Part shown: positions 7,417-16,154 of the stretch, in pieces | Layout of the letters: each line of letters starts with the position of its first letter | How positions within the stretch are numbered: position 1 is the first letter of the stretch | The notes under the pieces: model-generated | The model's input: the letters and a program-made list of their open reading frames with translations, nothing else | What the model was told of the DNA's origin: nothing | Databases searched by the model: none | Translations under genes and position numbers: made by a program | DNA from: DASRFA01 sp035651755 | GTDB taxonomy: Bacteria > Desulfobacterota > Binatia > UBA12015 | Assembly (NCBI GenBank): GCA_035651755.1 | Contig: DASRFA010000056.1 | Location: forward strand, 1 to 64,000 | DNA: 64,000 nt | Direction of reading: 5' to 3'

Positions 7417-7575
7417 CGTCGCCTCCGAGGGCAGCTCTCCACGGCCGCCCTCACCCCCTGGCGTTCCCTCCGGGTGAACCGGGTTCATGGCCGTGCCGTC
7501 CGGGCGGGCGAACGCCATGGCCTCCGCCGCGACCGAACCCTCGAAAGCGCTCTCCGATCGGGGATAGGAACGAGC

Positions 7576-8640
7576 ATGACCTCGCACTTGAGCGGGATGA
7601 AGCCGCGCGGCTACTACGACGCGCATTCCTCGTTGCAGTCGGAGAGCTTCGACTGGGCGAGCCGCTGGCTGATCGACGCGATCCCGAGCATGGAGCTGCC
7701 GCGCGACCAGCGGGCCATCTCGGTTGCGGACTTCGGAAGCTCGACCGGCGCGAACTCGATCCGCGGAGCGGGCGTGATCGTCGCCGCCCTGCGGCGCGTG
7801 CGCCCGACCGAGCACGTCGAGGTCACGCACAACGACCTCCCGAGCAACGACTTCAACTCGCTCTGTGCCGCTCTCTGGAGCCCCTCAGCGGAAAACTATC
7901 TCCAGTCGCGCGGCGTCCGGCGGCCGAGCGTGAGCGTGCGGCTGGCGCCGGGCTCGTTCTATGCGCCCTTGCTGCCGCCCGCGTCGCTGCACGTCGGCAC
8001 GAGCCTGATGGCGCTCGAGTGGCTGTCGGCGCCGATCGCGGCGAGCGCGCCCGACGAGATCTTCTGCGTGGACGCGCCGGGCGACGTGCTCGAGCGGTAT
8101 CGCGAGCAATGCCGGAACGATCTCGCGCTCTTCCTTCGCCACCGCGCGAACGAGACGGTGAGCGGAGGCCTTCTTCTCATCGTCTATCCGGGGCGGACCT
8201 CGACCGACTACACCCTGTCCGGCGGCTATCGCGCGCTGAACGATGCCCTGAAGGCGCAGGTCGACGCTGGAGGGATCGATCGCGGTCGCTACGAGTCCTT
8301 TTGCTTCCCGGTCTATCACCCCGAGCTCGAGGACGTTCTGCACGCGTTGCGAAGCGCGCAGGACCAGTGGACCGTCCGGAACGCGGAAATCGGCGACGTC
8401 CCGATCGGCTTCGTCGAGGCGTATCGGGCGGGAGGCGACCGCACGGAATACGCCGCGCGCGCGACCGCGCTCATGCGCGCCTTCACCGAGCCCGTCCTCG
8501 CGGGTGCGCTGTTCCCCCCGGGAGGCGGTCCCGGCGCGCTCGACGAGACCTATCGGGCCATGGCGGCGTCGATCGCGGCGCACGCGGACGAGCATTCGAT
8601 GCGGAGCTACGCCGTCGCGGCACTCCTCCAGCGACGCTAG
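7576..8640 (+). CDS. SABATH-type S-adenosylmethionine-dependent carboxyl methyltransferase
   Basis: The 354-residue protein carries the SAM-binding motif ADFGSSTGAN (51-60), the acidic-to-NDLPSNDFNSL block (about 95) and the characteristic SLMALEWLS region (about 144), in the order of SABATH methyltransferases. In plants these methylate carboxyls of salicylate, jasmonate, benzoate or indole-acetate. Bacterial members are widespread but poorly characterised. The N-terminal GYYDAHSSLQ stands where SABATH enzymes have the Tyr/Gln substrate contacts. ATG 7576 has agga 6 bp upstream. It is monocistronic, divergent from the beta-roll gene, and convergent with yghU. The substrate is not predictable from the sequence. 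Confidence 0.8.
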   Translation: MTSHLSGMKPRGYYDAHSSLQSESFDWASRWLIDAIPSMELPRDQRAISVADFGSSTGANSIRGAGVIVAALRRVRPTEHVEVTHNDLPSNDFNSLCAALWSPSAENYLQSRGVRRPSVSVRLAPGSFYAPLLPPASLHVGTSLMALEWLSAPIAASAPDEIFCVDAPGDVLERYREQCRNDLALFLRHRANETVSGGLLLIVYPGRTSTDYTLSGGYRALNDALKAQVDAGGIDRGRYESFCFPVYHPELEDVLHALRSAQDQWTVRNAEIGDVPIGFVEAYRAGGDRTEYAARATALMRAFTEPVLAGALFPPGGGPGALDETYRAMAASIAAHADEHSMRSYAVAALLQRR

Positions 8641-8650
8641 ACGCGGATCG

Positions 8651-9511
8651 TCATCCCGCCGGCTTCAGCTTGTCGAAGTCGCTGGCGTCGTGCCGCTCGG
8701 GAAGCTGGCTCGACGGGTCGCCCCAGGCGCGATTGACCATGCGGCCGCGCTGCGCGGCGGGACGCGCGGCGATCTGGTCGGTCCAGCGGTGGACGTGCTT
8801 ATACTCGTGCACGCTCAGGAACTCGCCGCCGTCGTAGAGCAGACCCTTCACGAGCGCTCCGTACCAGGGCCAGATCGCCATGTCGGCGATCGTGTACTCG
8901 GGACCCGCGATGTACTCGCTCTCCGCGAGCCGCCGGTCGAGCACGTCGAGCTGGCGCTTCGTCTCCATCGCGAAGCGGTCGATCGCGTACTCGATCTTCA
9001 TCGGCGCGTACGCATAGAAGTGTCCGAAGCCGCCGCCGAGGTACGGCGCGGCACCCACCTGCCAGAAGAGCCACGACAGGCATTCGGCGCGCTTCGAGAG
9101 GTCGGTCGGCAGGAACTCGCCGAACTTCTCGGCGAGGTAGAGCAGGATCGCGCCGGACTCGAAGACGCGCGTCGGCTCGGGCGTCGAGCGATCGACCAGG
9201 GCCGGGATCTTCGAGTTCGGGTTCACCGCGACGAAGCCCGAGCCGAACTGCTCGCCGACGTTGATCGGGATGATCCACGCGTCGTACTCGGCGCCGGTGT
9301 GGCCCTTGGCGAGCAGCTCCTCGAACATCACGGTGACCTTCACGCCGTTCGGCGTCGCCAGCGAGTAGAGCTGAAAGGGGTGGCGGCCGACGGGCAGCTC
9401 CTTCTCGTGCGTCGCGCCCGCGATCGGGCGGTTGATGTTCGCGAAGCGACCGCCACTCTCCTTGTTCCAGGTCCAGACCTTGGGTGGCGTGTAGGCGGGT
9501 GCGTCGCTCAT
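8651..9511 (-). CDS. yghU: YghU-type glutathione S-transferase / disulfide-bond oxidoreductase
   Basis: The 286-residue length is close to that of E. coli YghU. It has the typical extended N-terminus (PPKVWTWNKESGGRFANINR, then GATHEKELPVG), the thioredoxin-like domain with LYSLATPNGVKVTVMFEELL, and SKIPALVD and ESGAILLYLAEKFG for glutathione binding. The helical C-terminal domain carries AGPEYTIADMAIWPW. YghU proteins bind two glutathiones and act as peroxidases or disulfide reductases. The ATG at 9511 is preferred over one at 9517 because ggag then sits 7 bp upstream. It is cytoplasmic and convergent with the methyltransferase gene 10 bp away. Confidence 0.92.
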   Translation of the reverse strand: MSDAPAYTPPKVWTWNKESGGRFANINRPIAGATHEKELPVGRHPFQLYSLATPNGVKVTVMFEELLAKGHTGAEYDAWIIPINVGEQFGSGFVAVNPNSKIPALVDRSTPEPTRVFESGAILLYLAEKFGEFLPTDLSKRAECLSWLFWQVGAAPYLGGGFGHFYAYAPMKIEYAIDRFAMETKRQLDVLDRRLAESEYIAGPEYTIADMAIWPWYGALVKGLLYDGGEFLSVHEYKHVHRWTDQIAARPAAQRGRMVNRAWGDPSSQLPERHDASDFDKLKPAG

Positions 9512-9739
9512 CGGCATGCTCCGTTCGTCGTCGGCTGCGATAGGGCCTTTTTGGCGTTGTGCGGTGGCGGTGACAAGCGCGACCCCCGCAGCACACGCGG
9601 AGCCGGCCGGCGCGCCGCTCCAGCAACGCCGAGCGACGCCACCTGCTCTTCTCCGTAGCCTGCCGCCTTCATCTTTCGCCGCCTTCCTGCCGAGTTCTTT
9701 CTGAACGCCGAGGGTGGCGACGAAAGCGAGGGCAACTCC

Positions 9740-10261
9740 ATGCGAGCGTTTTCCTGGATCCGAATCGGCGCCATCGTGACTGCGTCGACCGTCGTGGCAC
9801 TGGCCGCGCCGACGAGCGGGCGAGCCGACGTCACGGAGAAGCTCGAGCTCTCCGCCGCGGCCTTCCAGCAGACGAGCGGCGACGCGGACGCCCATCACGG
9901 GTACTTCCTGACCGGCGCCGGTCACTTTCTCGCACGCCTGGACCTGCCGGCGAACGCGACCGTGACGCGCTTGACCGGGTACGCGGACGACCAGGCGACC
10001 GGCGCCTTCCAGAACATGTCGCTGTCCCTCTACAAGGCGCGGCCGAGCGCCTTCACCCAGACCCTCATGGCGCAGGTCGCGTCGGTCGACGGGATCATCG
10101 GCGTCCAGTCCCCGACGACGACGAACATCTCCGCGGCGCTCGTCGGCGCCGGGAATGCCGTCTACCTGGAGCTGATCCTGCCCTCGACGGTCCAGCCGAT
10201 CTACTTCACCGGCGCGAAGGTCGTCTACACCGTTCCGCCTCTCTTGACCCCGACGAGGTGA
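9740..10261 (+). CDS. exported protein of unknown function (173 residues)
   Basis: A Sec signal peptide is clear: MRAFSWIRIGAIVTASTVVA ending near GRADVTEK (cleavage about residue 29). The mature 144 residues have no cysteine, are rich in Ala, Thr and Gly, and alternate hydrophobic and polar residues as in a beta-sandwich (ATVTRLTGYADDQAT, NAVYLELILPSTVQPIYF). This resembles exported jelly-roll proteins that describe a surface property rather than an enzyme, but no family was recognised. ATG 9740 follows gaggg by 8 bp. It ends 13 bp from the convergent PHP-domain gene. Confidence 0.7.
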   Translation: MRAFSWIRIGAIVTASTVVALAAPTSGRADVTEKLELSAAAFQQTSGDADAHHGYFLTGAGHFLARLDLPANATVTRLTGYADDQATGAFQNMSLSLYKARPSAFTQTLMAQVASVDGIIGVQSPTTTNISAALVGAGNAVYLELILPSTVQPIYFTGAKVVYTVPPLLTPTR

Positions 10262-10273
10262 GGCGGCGCTGCC

Positions 10274-11386
10274 TCACGGGAAGCCGACGTAGATCGGGTT
10301 CGTCATCGCGATGAAGTCGCCGTACAGCACGGCGAAGCTCGGCGGCGCGAGCGGGACCTCGCCCCGCAGCTCGACGCGGTAGTACGCGCGCCGGCCCGCC
10401 GGAGTCGCGTCGCTGAACGTGAGCACCGCCTCGTCGACCTGCTCGACCAGGAAGGGCTCGCCGTCCTTCAGCACCTCGACCTCGTACGGAGCGCCCGGCC
10501 GGAAGCCGACGATCTCGACGCGGAACGCGATGGCCTGACCGCGGCCGTCGACGTCGTCGCCCACGATCGACTCGAACCGGCCATCGCCGTCGGCGTCGGC
10601 GGTGAAGTCGAGCCGCTCCGCGGCGGGGGCGTAGCTGATGCTCACGTGGCCGGCCTGCAGCGCGTCGAGGATCGCTCGCGCCGTGCGCTCGCGCGCGAAG
10701 ACGTGCGTCGTCGGGTTGCCCACGTTCAGGATCGTCGACTCGACGCCCTCCTGGTGGTGCACGTCGCTGCCGCCACGCGCGGTGAGCCGGCGGCCTCCCT
10801 GGAGCAGGCCGTCCCACAGCTCGATCGTCTCGCGATTCGGCGTGGGCGCGACGTAGAGCGCGTTCCACACCTCGATGCTGTCGAACGGCAGGTCGAAGGA
10901 GTGCTCCCAGGGGTCGCCGTTCAGCGGGTGGTTGACGGAGAAGTGGAGGCCGAGCGCGTGCGCCTCCTCGATGGCCGGAGCGGCGTCGCCGTCGCGCAGG
11001 GCGTACATGAGCAGGTGATCCCACGGCTTGGTCCCGAAGAGGTTCGCGTGCGCGTGCGCGGTGGTCCACTCGACGCCGTACAGCAGGACCATCGAGTCGA
11101 AGCGGTAGTCGGGGTCGGACCAGGTCGCGATGTGGCCCTGCACGTGATTGTCGTGGTCGGTGAAGACGAAGTAGTCCATGCCGAGCGACTCGGCCTTGGC
11201 GATCACCTGCGCCGGCGGATCGTCGAGCGCGTCGGTGCTGTGGGACGAGTGCAGGTGCAGGTCGCCGCGGAGCCACTCGCCGGCCGGCGCGCCCGATGTC
11301 GGAGCGTCGCTGCACGCCGCGAGCGTCGCGAGCGCGAGCGCCGCGAGAACGGCCACGATGGAGTCGAATCGTCCGACGAGCGACAT
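10274..11386 (-). CDS. CehA/McbA-family PHP-domain metallohydrolase lipoprotein
   Basis: The 370-residue protein has a lipoprotein signal peptide with lipobox LAAC (Cys25). It then has a PHP metal site: HLH at 44-46 in GDLHLHSSHST, TDHDNH at 76-81, a mid-protein NHPLNGDPW histidine, and GSDVHHQEG near 213. CehA/McbA enzymes hydrolyse carbamate insecticides; many relatives of the same fold act on phosphoesters or amides, so the substrate here is open. The C-terminal 110 residues form a beta-sandwich (DGRFESIVGDDVDGRGQ). The predicted location is anchored in the inner or outer membrane, facing the periplasm. No strong ribosome site was seen at the ATG. Confidence 0.85.
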   Translation of the reverse strand: MSLVGRFDSIVAVLAALALATLAACSDAPTSGAPAGEWLRGDLHLHSSHSTDALDDPPAQVIAKAESLGMDYFVFTDHDNHVQGHIATWSDPDYRFDSMVLLYGVEWTTAHAHANLFGTKPWDHLLMYALRDGDAAPAIEEAHALGLHFSVNHPLNGDPWEHSFDLPFDSIEVWNALYVAPTPNRETIELWDGLLQGGRRLTARGGSDVHHQEGVESTILNVGNPTTHVFARERTARAILDALQAGHVSISYAPAAERLDFTADADGDGRFESIVGDDVDGRGQAIAFRVEIVGFRPGAPYEVEVLKDGEPFLVEQVDEAVLTFSDATPAGRRAYYRVELRGEVPLAPPSFAVLYGDFIAMTNPIYVGFP

Positions 11387-11849
11387 GCCGAGCCCGTACC
11401 GAGGTAGCCGGTCCGTCGCCTCCAGCTCAAGAGGGAACGGGTGAAGACTTCGCGTCCATCCGTCATCACCGAATCATCGCGGTCTGGGGGATCGTCCAGG
11501 GCACCGACGGCGACCGACGCCTCTCACGGCGTTCCGGGACGGTCGCCGCCCGGCCCGCGCACGCACCAGCTCCGGACGCGACACCGATCGCCGACGCTCA
11601 GCTCGCGATCCGGCACTTGCTGAACTCCGACGTCGAGGAGTTCTGGGTTGTAGGCGATCGCGCCGTCGAACATCGTGGTCGAGGTTGCGTCGTCACGATG
11701 AACGGAGGGAGCGGCGTCGCCGTCGCGAGCCACGGCAACCAGATCGGCAACTCCGGATTCGCCGGCCACAACGCACTCGCACCGCACATTGTGCAGCCGG
11801 TGCGCGATCTTCCGCGGAGCCGCGCGATGGCGCGGCTTCCGCCGCCGCC
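11387..11849. other. 463-bp intergenic region with no supported gene
   Basis: Open frames are present on both strands (for example 11598-11789 minus and 11296-11934 plus), but none has a ribosome site plus recognisable protein features. The right part contains short ggcgatcgc-type repeats only. It separates the PHP lipoprotein promoter from the emfourin 3' end. Confidence 0.5.
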
Positions 11850-12179
11850 TCAGGTCGATCGCTGCCCGCGCGCCTCGATCGCGAGGCGTTGCAGCCGCTG
11901 CAGGAGAGGCCGGATGCGCGCAGGGGCGCTCTGATCGTCGAGCGTGACCGACACGTCGCGCTCGCCGTCCGCGATCCGGAGCCGGTACGTCATGAGGTCT
12001 CGGGCCTGCGACGGCGTTCCCGGCGCGATCGGCTCGTCCAGGATCGCGCTCGACCGAACGAGACCCACGAGCTCGTCGCGAAGCGCCTCCGGCAGCGCTT
12101 CCACGTCCACCCGATAGGTCAGCGGGCTCTTCGCGAACAATCCCCCGTACCCGCCCGACATCTCGAATTCGATCCGCAT
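11850..12179 (-). CDS. emfourin-type protealysin inhibitor
   Basis: The 109-residue protein begins MRIEFEMSGGYGGLF, followed by YRVDVEALPEALRDELVGL and later MTYRLRIADGERDVSVTLDD and IRPLLQRLQRLA. This is the fold and motif order of emfourin, the cytoplasmic inhibitor encoded beside protealysin-like M4 proteases. The initial strand with its double glycine inserts in the active site in characterised members. ATG 12179 has gagagg 5 bp upstream. It lies 94 bp downstream of the protease on the same strand, the usual pairing, so the two are probably one transcription unit. Confidence 0.85.
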   Translation of the reverse strand: MRIEFEMSGGYGGLFAKSPLTYRVDVEALPEALRDELVGLVRSSAILDEPIAPGTPSQARDLMTYRLRIADGERDVSVTLDDQSAPARIRPLLQRLQRLAIEARGQRST

Positions 12180-12273
12180 CTCGACCTCTCGACGCTACGC
12201 CCGCCGCCGGCGGTCGGCAACGCCGCGCTGCCCGACCGGGCCGTACGCGGCGTCGCCGGATCGCCAAAGGAGC

Positions 12274-13323
12274 TCAGAGCACTCCGACTTCGTGGAAGGC
12301 GAGGCGAACGGTCTGCGTCGTCCCCTGCGGGATGACGTTGGTATTGACGAGGATCCGCGCCGACTCGATGAGAACGTGCGCGGCGTCGGCGAAGTCGGCG
12401 GTCGGCCAGAGGTTCTGGAGGCCGTGGTACCAGACCTGCCCGGCCTTGTCGGTGCCGATGTCGCTCGCCACCAGGTAGAAGGCGCGGTTCGGGATGCCGC
12501 TGTTGATGTGGACGCCCTGGTTGTCCGCGGGCCCGGTGTAGTAGCCGCTCATGTGAGCGGGCTGCGGGTCCTTCCCCATGAGGGGATTGTCGTACGCGGT
12601 GCCCGGCGCCTTCATCGAGCGGAGCGCCTCGCCGAAGAGCGTGGGCCCCATGATCTCGTTGCCGATCAGCCAGTCCGCGGTTCCGGCATCCTGGCCTTCG
12701 TGGTACTGCGTGATCACGCTGCCGAAGACGTCCGAGAAGCTCTCGTTCAGGGCGCCCGACTGGCTGTAGTAGTCGAGGTTCGCCGTGAACTGCGTCACGC
12801 CGTGCGTGAGCTCGTGAGCGGCGACGTCGAGCGACTTCGCGAAGCTCGTGAAGATCGCTCCGTCGCCGTCGCCGAAGGCCATCTCGTCACCGTCCCAGAA
12901 GGCGTTCATGTAGTTCACGCCGACGTGGACGTTCAGCACGAGGTTCATGGCAAGGTTGTCGATCGAGTTCCGGTTGAGCTCGGTCTTGTAGTAGTCGCGC
13001 ACGACGCCCGCGAAGTCGTAGACCTGGTTGACGTCGCTGTCGTCCGTCGCCGGGCCGCCCTCGGCCCGCACGAGCTTCACGCGCAGTGCCCAGTTCTGGA
13101 GGCAGTCGTAGACCTCGCGCGCGGCGGCCTTCGCCGGAGGCGGCGACACCGACGCCGTGAGCGCCTTGACGCTGACGACCTGCTGTGCGCGCTTCGTCCG
13201 GTGGACCTTGGACTGCTGGATGCTCGTCCGAAGGCTCGCGTGGAACTTCGGGTCCACCCGCCGAGCCAGGTGGCTCAAGACGTGTGGAGGAACGTAGCTG
13301 CAAACGCACCGATGAGGATGCAT
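12274..13323 (-). CDS. protealysin-like M4 metalloprotease
   Basis: The 349-residue enzyme has the zinc site HELTH (170-174), the third ligand in ALNESFSDVF (Glu193/194), and a downstream catalytic His at 272 in GVHINSGIPN. The N-terminus is a short propeptide (about 50 residues) with CSYVPPHVLSHLARR, a variant of the PPL-type motif of protealysins, rather than the long FTP propeptide of thermolysins. No signal peptide is present, so, as for protealysin, export would be non-classical or the enzyme acts inside the cell. ATG 13323 has aggag 7 bp upstream. Its inhibitor follows it. Protealysins cleave actin and housekeeping proteins in known species. Confidence 0.93.
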   Translation of the reverse strand: MHPHRCVCSYVPPHVLSHLARRVDPKFHASLRTSIQQSKVHRTKRAQQVVSVKALTASVSPPPAKAAAREVYDCLQNWALRVKLVRAEGGPATDDSDVNQVYDFAGVVRDYYKTELNRNSIDNLAMNLVLNVHVGVNYMNAFWDGDEMAFGDGDGAIFTSFAKSLDVAAHELTHGVTQFTANLDYYSQSGALNESFSDVFGSVITQYHEGQDAGTADWLIGNEIMGPTLFGEALRSMKAPGTAYDNPLMGKDPQPAHMSGYYTGPADNQGVHINSGIPNRAFYLVASDIGTDKAGQVWYHGLQNLWPTADFADAAHVLIESARILVNTNVIPQGTTQTVRLAFHEVGVL

Positions 13324-13549
13324 GACGGTTCTCCTTTCGTCGCTTTCGCTTTCTGCACGGCGCCGGCGCGGCGCTCGAGCAACGCAAGCGATGTGCCGCG
13401 CCTCCGCCCCGTCGAATCGCGCGAGTTGGCGTTCCTCCACGCGTAGGCCGTCCGGAACAGCGGACGTCGGTCCGCGCGGCCGGACACCGTCCGAAGGCGC
13501 GCCCGTCTTGACAAATCGACTTTTTGCAGAACGGACGCCCGGCAGGCCC

Positions 13550-13838
13550 GCGCTCCGTGGCGCGGCGCGGGGAGCTGCTCCTCCTCGCGTCGGAAGCGAA
13601 GGCCGGAGCGGAAGCGGAGGCTTCCTTCCGAACGGCAATCGAGATCGCGCGGCCTCGCGGAGCGATACAGCTCGAGCTTCGAGCGGCCACCAGCTTGGCC
13701 CGGCTGTGGCGCGGTCGCGGCAGAGCGACGGAGGCCCGGGGGATCCTGGCGCCGGTCCGCGCTCGGTTCACCGAGGGCTTCGACACCGCGGACATGCGCC
13801 GAGCCCGAACGCTGCTCGACGAGATTGGCCCGGCGTAG
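13550..13838 (+). pseudogene. C-terminal TPR tail of an adenylate cyclase/AAA ATPase-type signalling protein
   Basis: The frame contains GELLLLASEAKAGAEAEASF, then AIEIARPRGAIQLELRAATS, LARLWRGRGRATEARGILAP and RFTEGFDTADMRRARTLLDE before the stop. This is the highly conserved end of large bacterial proteins in which a guanylate/adenylate cyclase or kinase domain is joined to an AAA ATPase and TPR repeats (about 1000 residues). Only the last 95 codons remain and upstream is the protease promoter region, so this is a truncated remnant. No ribosome site was found. Confidence 0.75.
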
Positions 13839-13906
13839 TCGCGGCGGGCGAAGCTGGTCGGGCGCGGAGGGGCAGCGCATCGCGGCTGCCCAGCAGCGAC
13901 CGCGAC

Positions 13907-14929
13907 TCAGGCCTCGCGCACCGAGACGCGGAGGCGTAACGGCGGCACGCCGGAGATGCCCGACACCGCATGCGGCTGGTACGGCGCCTCCAGCCGGGCG
14001 ACCTCGTCGGACGTGAGCTGCACGTCCACGCTCGCGACCGCGTCTGACAGGTGGCTCTCCTTCGTCGCGCCGACGATCGGCGCCGTGATGCCGGGCTTCT
14101 GCAGCAGCCACGCCATCGCCACCTGCGCGCGCGGGATGCCGCGACCGCGCGCCACGTCGGCGACCGCTTCCGCGACCTCTCGGTCCTGCTCGGCGGTCGC
14201 GGCGTAGATGAGCTTGCCGAACTCGTCGGTCTCCGAGCGCTGCGTCTTCTCGTCCCAGTCGCGCGTCAGCTTGCCGCGCGCGAGCGGCGACCACGGGATC
14301 ACCGCGACGCCCTGGTCGATGCAGAGCGGAAGCATCTCCCGCTCCTCCTCGCGGTAGATCAGGTTCAACTGCGGCTGCATCGAGACGAAGCGGCTCCAGC
14401 CGTGGCGGTCCTGCAGGCCGAGAGCCTTCATGAACTGCCATGCGTGCATCGACGAGGCGCCGAGGTAGCGCACCCTGCCCGACTTCACGATGTCGTGCAG
14501 CGCCTCGAGCGTCTCCTCGATCGGCGTCGCCGGGTCCCAGCGATGGATCTGGTAGAGGTCGACGTAGTCGGTGCCGAGACGGCGCAGGCTGTCGTCGATC
14601 GCCTGGAAGAGCGCCTTCCGCGACAGGCCGCCCGTGTTCGGCGCCGCGCGCCACGGGACGAACCCCTTGGTCGCGATCACGATCTCGTCCCGGCGCGCCA
14701 TGTCCCGCAGCGCGCGGCCGGTGATCTCCTCCGACGTACCCGCCGAGTAGCCGTTCGCGGTGTCGAAGAAGTTGATCCCCGCTTCCAGCGCCTGCCGGAA
14801 GAACGGACGGCTCCTCTCCTCGTCGAGCGTCCACGCGTGCGGGCCGCGCGCGGCGTCGCCGAAGCTCATGCACCCGAGGCAGATGCGGGAGACCTGGAGT
14901 CCGGTGCGGCCGAGATTGACGTACTGCAT
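13907..14929 (-). CDS. aldo/keto reductase
   Basis: The 340-residue TIM-barrel enzyme shows the catalytic tetrad: D56 and Y61 in FFDTANGYSAG, K88 in IATKGF, and a His in YQIHRWD (about 128-130). Downstream are the NADPH-binding SPLARGKLTRDWDE and PIVGATKESHLSDAV blocks. It belongs to the YajO/Gcy-like branch. NADPH-dependent reduction of aldehydes or ketones is the expected reaction; the substrate is unknown. ggag lies 6 bp before the ATG. It follows the SDR gene by 32 bp on the same strand, so the two oxidoreductases are probably cotranscribed and may act on one substrate class. Confidence 0.92.
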   Translation of the reverse strand: MQYVNLGRTGLQVSRICLGCMSFGDAARGPHAWTLDEERSRPFFRQALEAGINFFDTANGYSAGTSEEITGRALRDMARRDEIVIATKGFVPWRAAPNTGGLSRKALFQAIDDSLRRLGTDYVDLYQIHRWDPATPIEETLEALHDIVKSGRVRYLGASSMHAWQFMKALGLQDRHGWSRFVSMQPQLNLIYREEEREMLPLCIDQGVAVIPWSPLARGKLTRDWDEKTQRSETDEFGKLIYAATAEQDREVAEAVADVARGRGIPRAQVAMAWLLQKPGITAPIVGATKESHLSDAVASVDVQLTSDEVARLEAPYQPHAVSGISGVPPLRLRVSVREA

Positions 14930-14961
14930 CTACGACTCCTCGTATCGCGAAGCGGCTGACT

Positions 14962-15810
14962 TCAGCCGCGCGGCTTGCTCGCCATGAACCGCTCGAATGC
15001 ATCCTTCCAGTCGGGATGCCATCGCGACAAGGCCGGACGGTTCTCCACCAGGTCGCCGGCGGCCCAGAGGATGCGCTTCTCGTCCTGCTCGCGGGTCGTC
15101 TCGCCGTCCTGACAGAGGACGTAGAACTCGTTCGCGGCGACGCCCTCCAGGAGCCGGTCGACGACCTGGTCCGGCATCCACGCTCCCGGCGGACGGGCCG
15201 GCACCCGGCGGGCGATCATCCCCGTGTAGGTGAAGCCGGGAATGAGGAGGTGCGCGCTCACCCGGCAGCCGGGCCGATTGCGGAGCGTGTGCGCGAGCCC
15301 CTCGGTCAAGGACTTCACCGCCGACTTGCTCACGTTGTACGCCGTGTTGCCGGGCGGCTGCGTGATGCCCTGCTTCGAGCCGGTGTTGATCACGAGGCCG
15401 GGCTCGCCGCTCTCGGCCATCGCGGGAACGAACGCCTGCACGCCGTGCAGCACCCCGAAGAAGTTCACACCGAGGACGCGCGTCCACGCGTCCGGGTTGG
15501 AGAGCGCGTCGCCGCCGTCGCCGATGCCGGCATTGTTCATCAGCACCGAGACGGAGCCGAAGCGGTCCGTCACCTTCGCCGCGAACGCCTCGACGGCTGC
15601 GCGATCACTCACGTCGACGGCGAAGGGCTCGAGGCGGCCGCCCGTGTCCCCGGAGATCGCCTCGTCGAGGCGCGCCTCGTCGCGATCGGCGGCGCAGACG
15701 CGCATTCCCAGCTCGGCGAAGCGTCGCGCGGCGGCGAGCCCGATGCCGCTCGCGGCGCCGGTCACGACGGCGAGCTTGCCCGGCGACAGCGCGGGGTGAA
15801 GACCCTTCAT
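14962..15810 (-). CDS. short-chain dehydrogenase/reductase
   Basis: The 282-residue classical SDR has cofactor motif TGAASGIG (17-24), NNAG (92-95), a catalytic Ser in INTGSKQG (144) and YNVSK (Tyr158, Lys162). D42 in ADRDEARLD after the second strand favours NAD(H). The C-terminal 60 residues (NEFYVLCQDGETTREQDEKR) are longer than usual and resemble SDRs of steroid or terpenoid catabolism, an inference only. ggagg lies 6 bp before ATG 15810. First gene of a probable SDR/aldo-keto reductase operon. Confidence 0.92.
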   Translation of the reverse strand: MKGLHPALSPGKLAVVTGAASGIGLAAARRFAELGMRVCAADRDEARLDEAISGDTGGRLEPFAVDVSDRAAVEAFAAKVTDRFGSVSVLMNNAGIGDGGDALSNPDAWTRVLGVNFFGVLHGVQAFVPAMAESGEPGLVINTGSKQGITQPPGNTAYNVSKSAVKSLTEGLAHTLRNRPGCRVSAHLLIPGFTYTGMIARRVPARPPGAWMPDQVVDRLLEGVAANEFYVLCQDGETTREQDEKRILWAAGDLVENRPALSRWHPDWKDAFERFMASKPRG

Positions 15811-16154
15811 CGAATCCTCCGATTCTCGCGAACCGATCCTTCGGCTCGGCACCGGTGCGTACGCGCGACGCTTCGAGCGAATGCTGGCGCGGATCTCGGT
15901 CCTCGAGCCAGAGGCGCGCGACGTCGAGCTCGGCGCCACGATACCAGCGATGCTGCGCCGTTCGGAAGATCGCACGCGGCACGCCGACGACCGCCGCGCT
16001 GCCGCCGTGGATTCGGACCGGCCGCGTTGCAGGCGGGCAACGTCCGTTGCGCTCGCGCTGCGCGCGTCGCGTGCCGTGCAGGCGGAGCGAAATGCCGGCC
16101 TGATTGCGCCTGCGGCACGATCTCTGCTGCAACGACCACGCGAAGGAGGCAGCA
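15811..16154. other. 344-bp divergent intergenic region
   Basis: It lies between two divergent SDR genes and must hold both promoters. On the minus strand about 12 codons near 15900-15940 (AELDVARLWLED) resemble the extreme C-terminus of Uma2 proteins such as the one at 17577, too short to call a gene. No palindrome stands out. Confidence 0.4.

Noticed and set aside
11598..11789. 63-codon minus-strand frame between the PHP lipoprotein and emfourin genes
   Set aside because: No ribosome site and no protein-like pattern.
15895..15945. Uma2 C-terminus-like peptide (AELDVARLWLED) on the minus strand
   Set aside because: Only about 12 residues match; too short to separate a remnant from chance.
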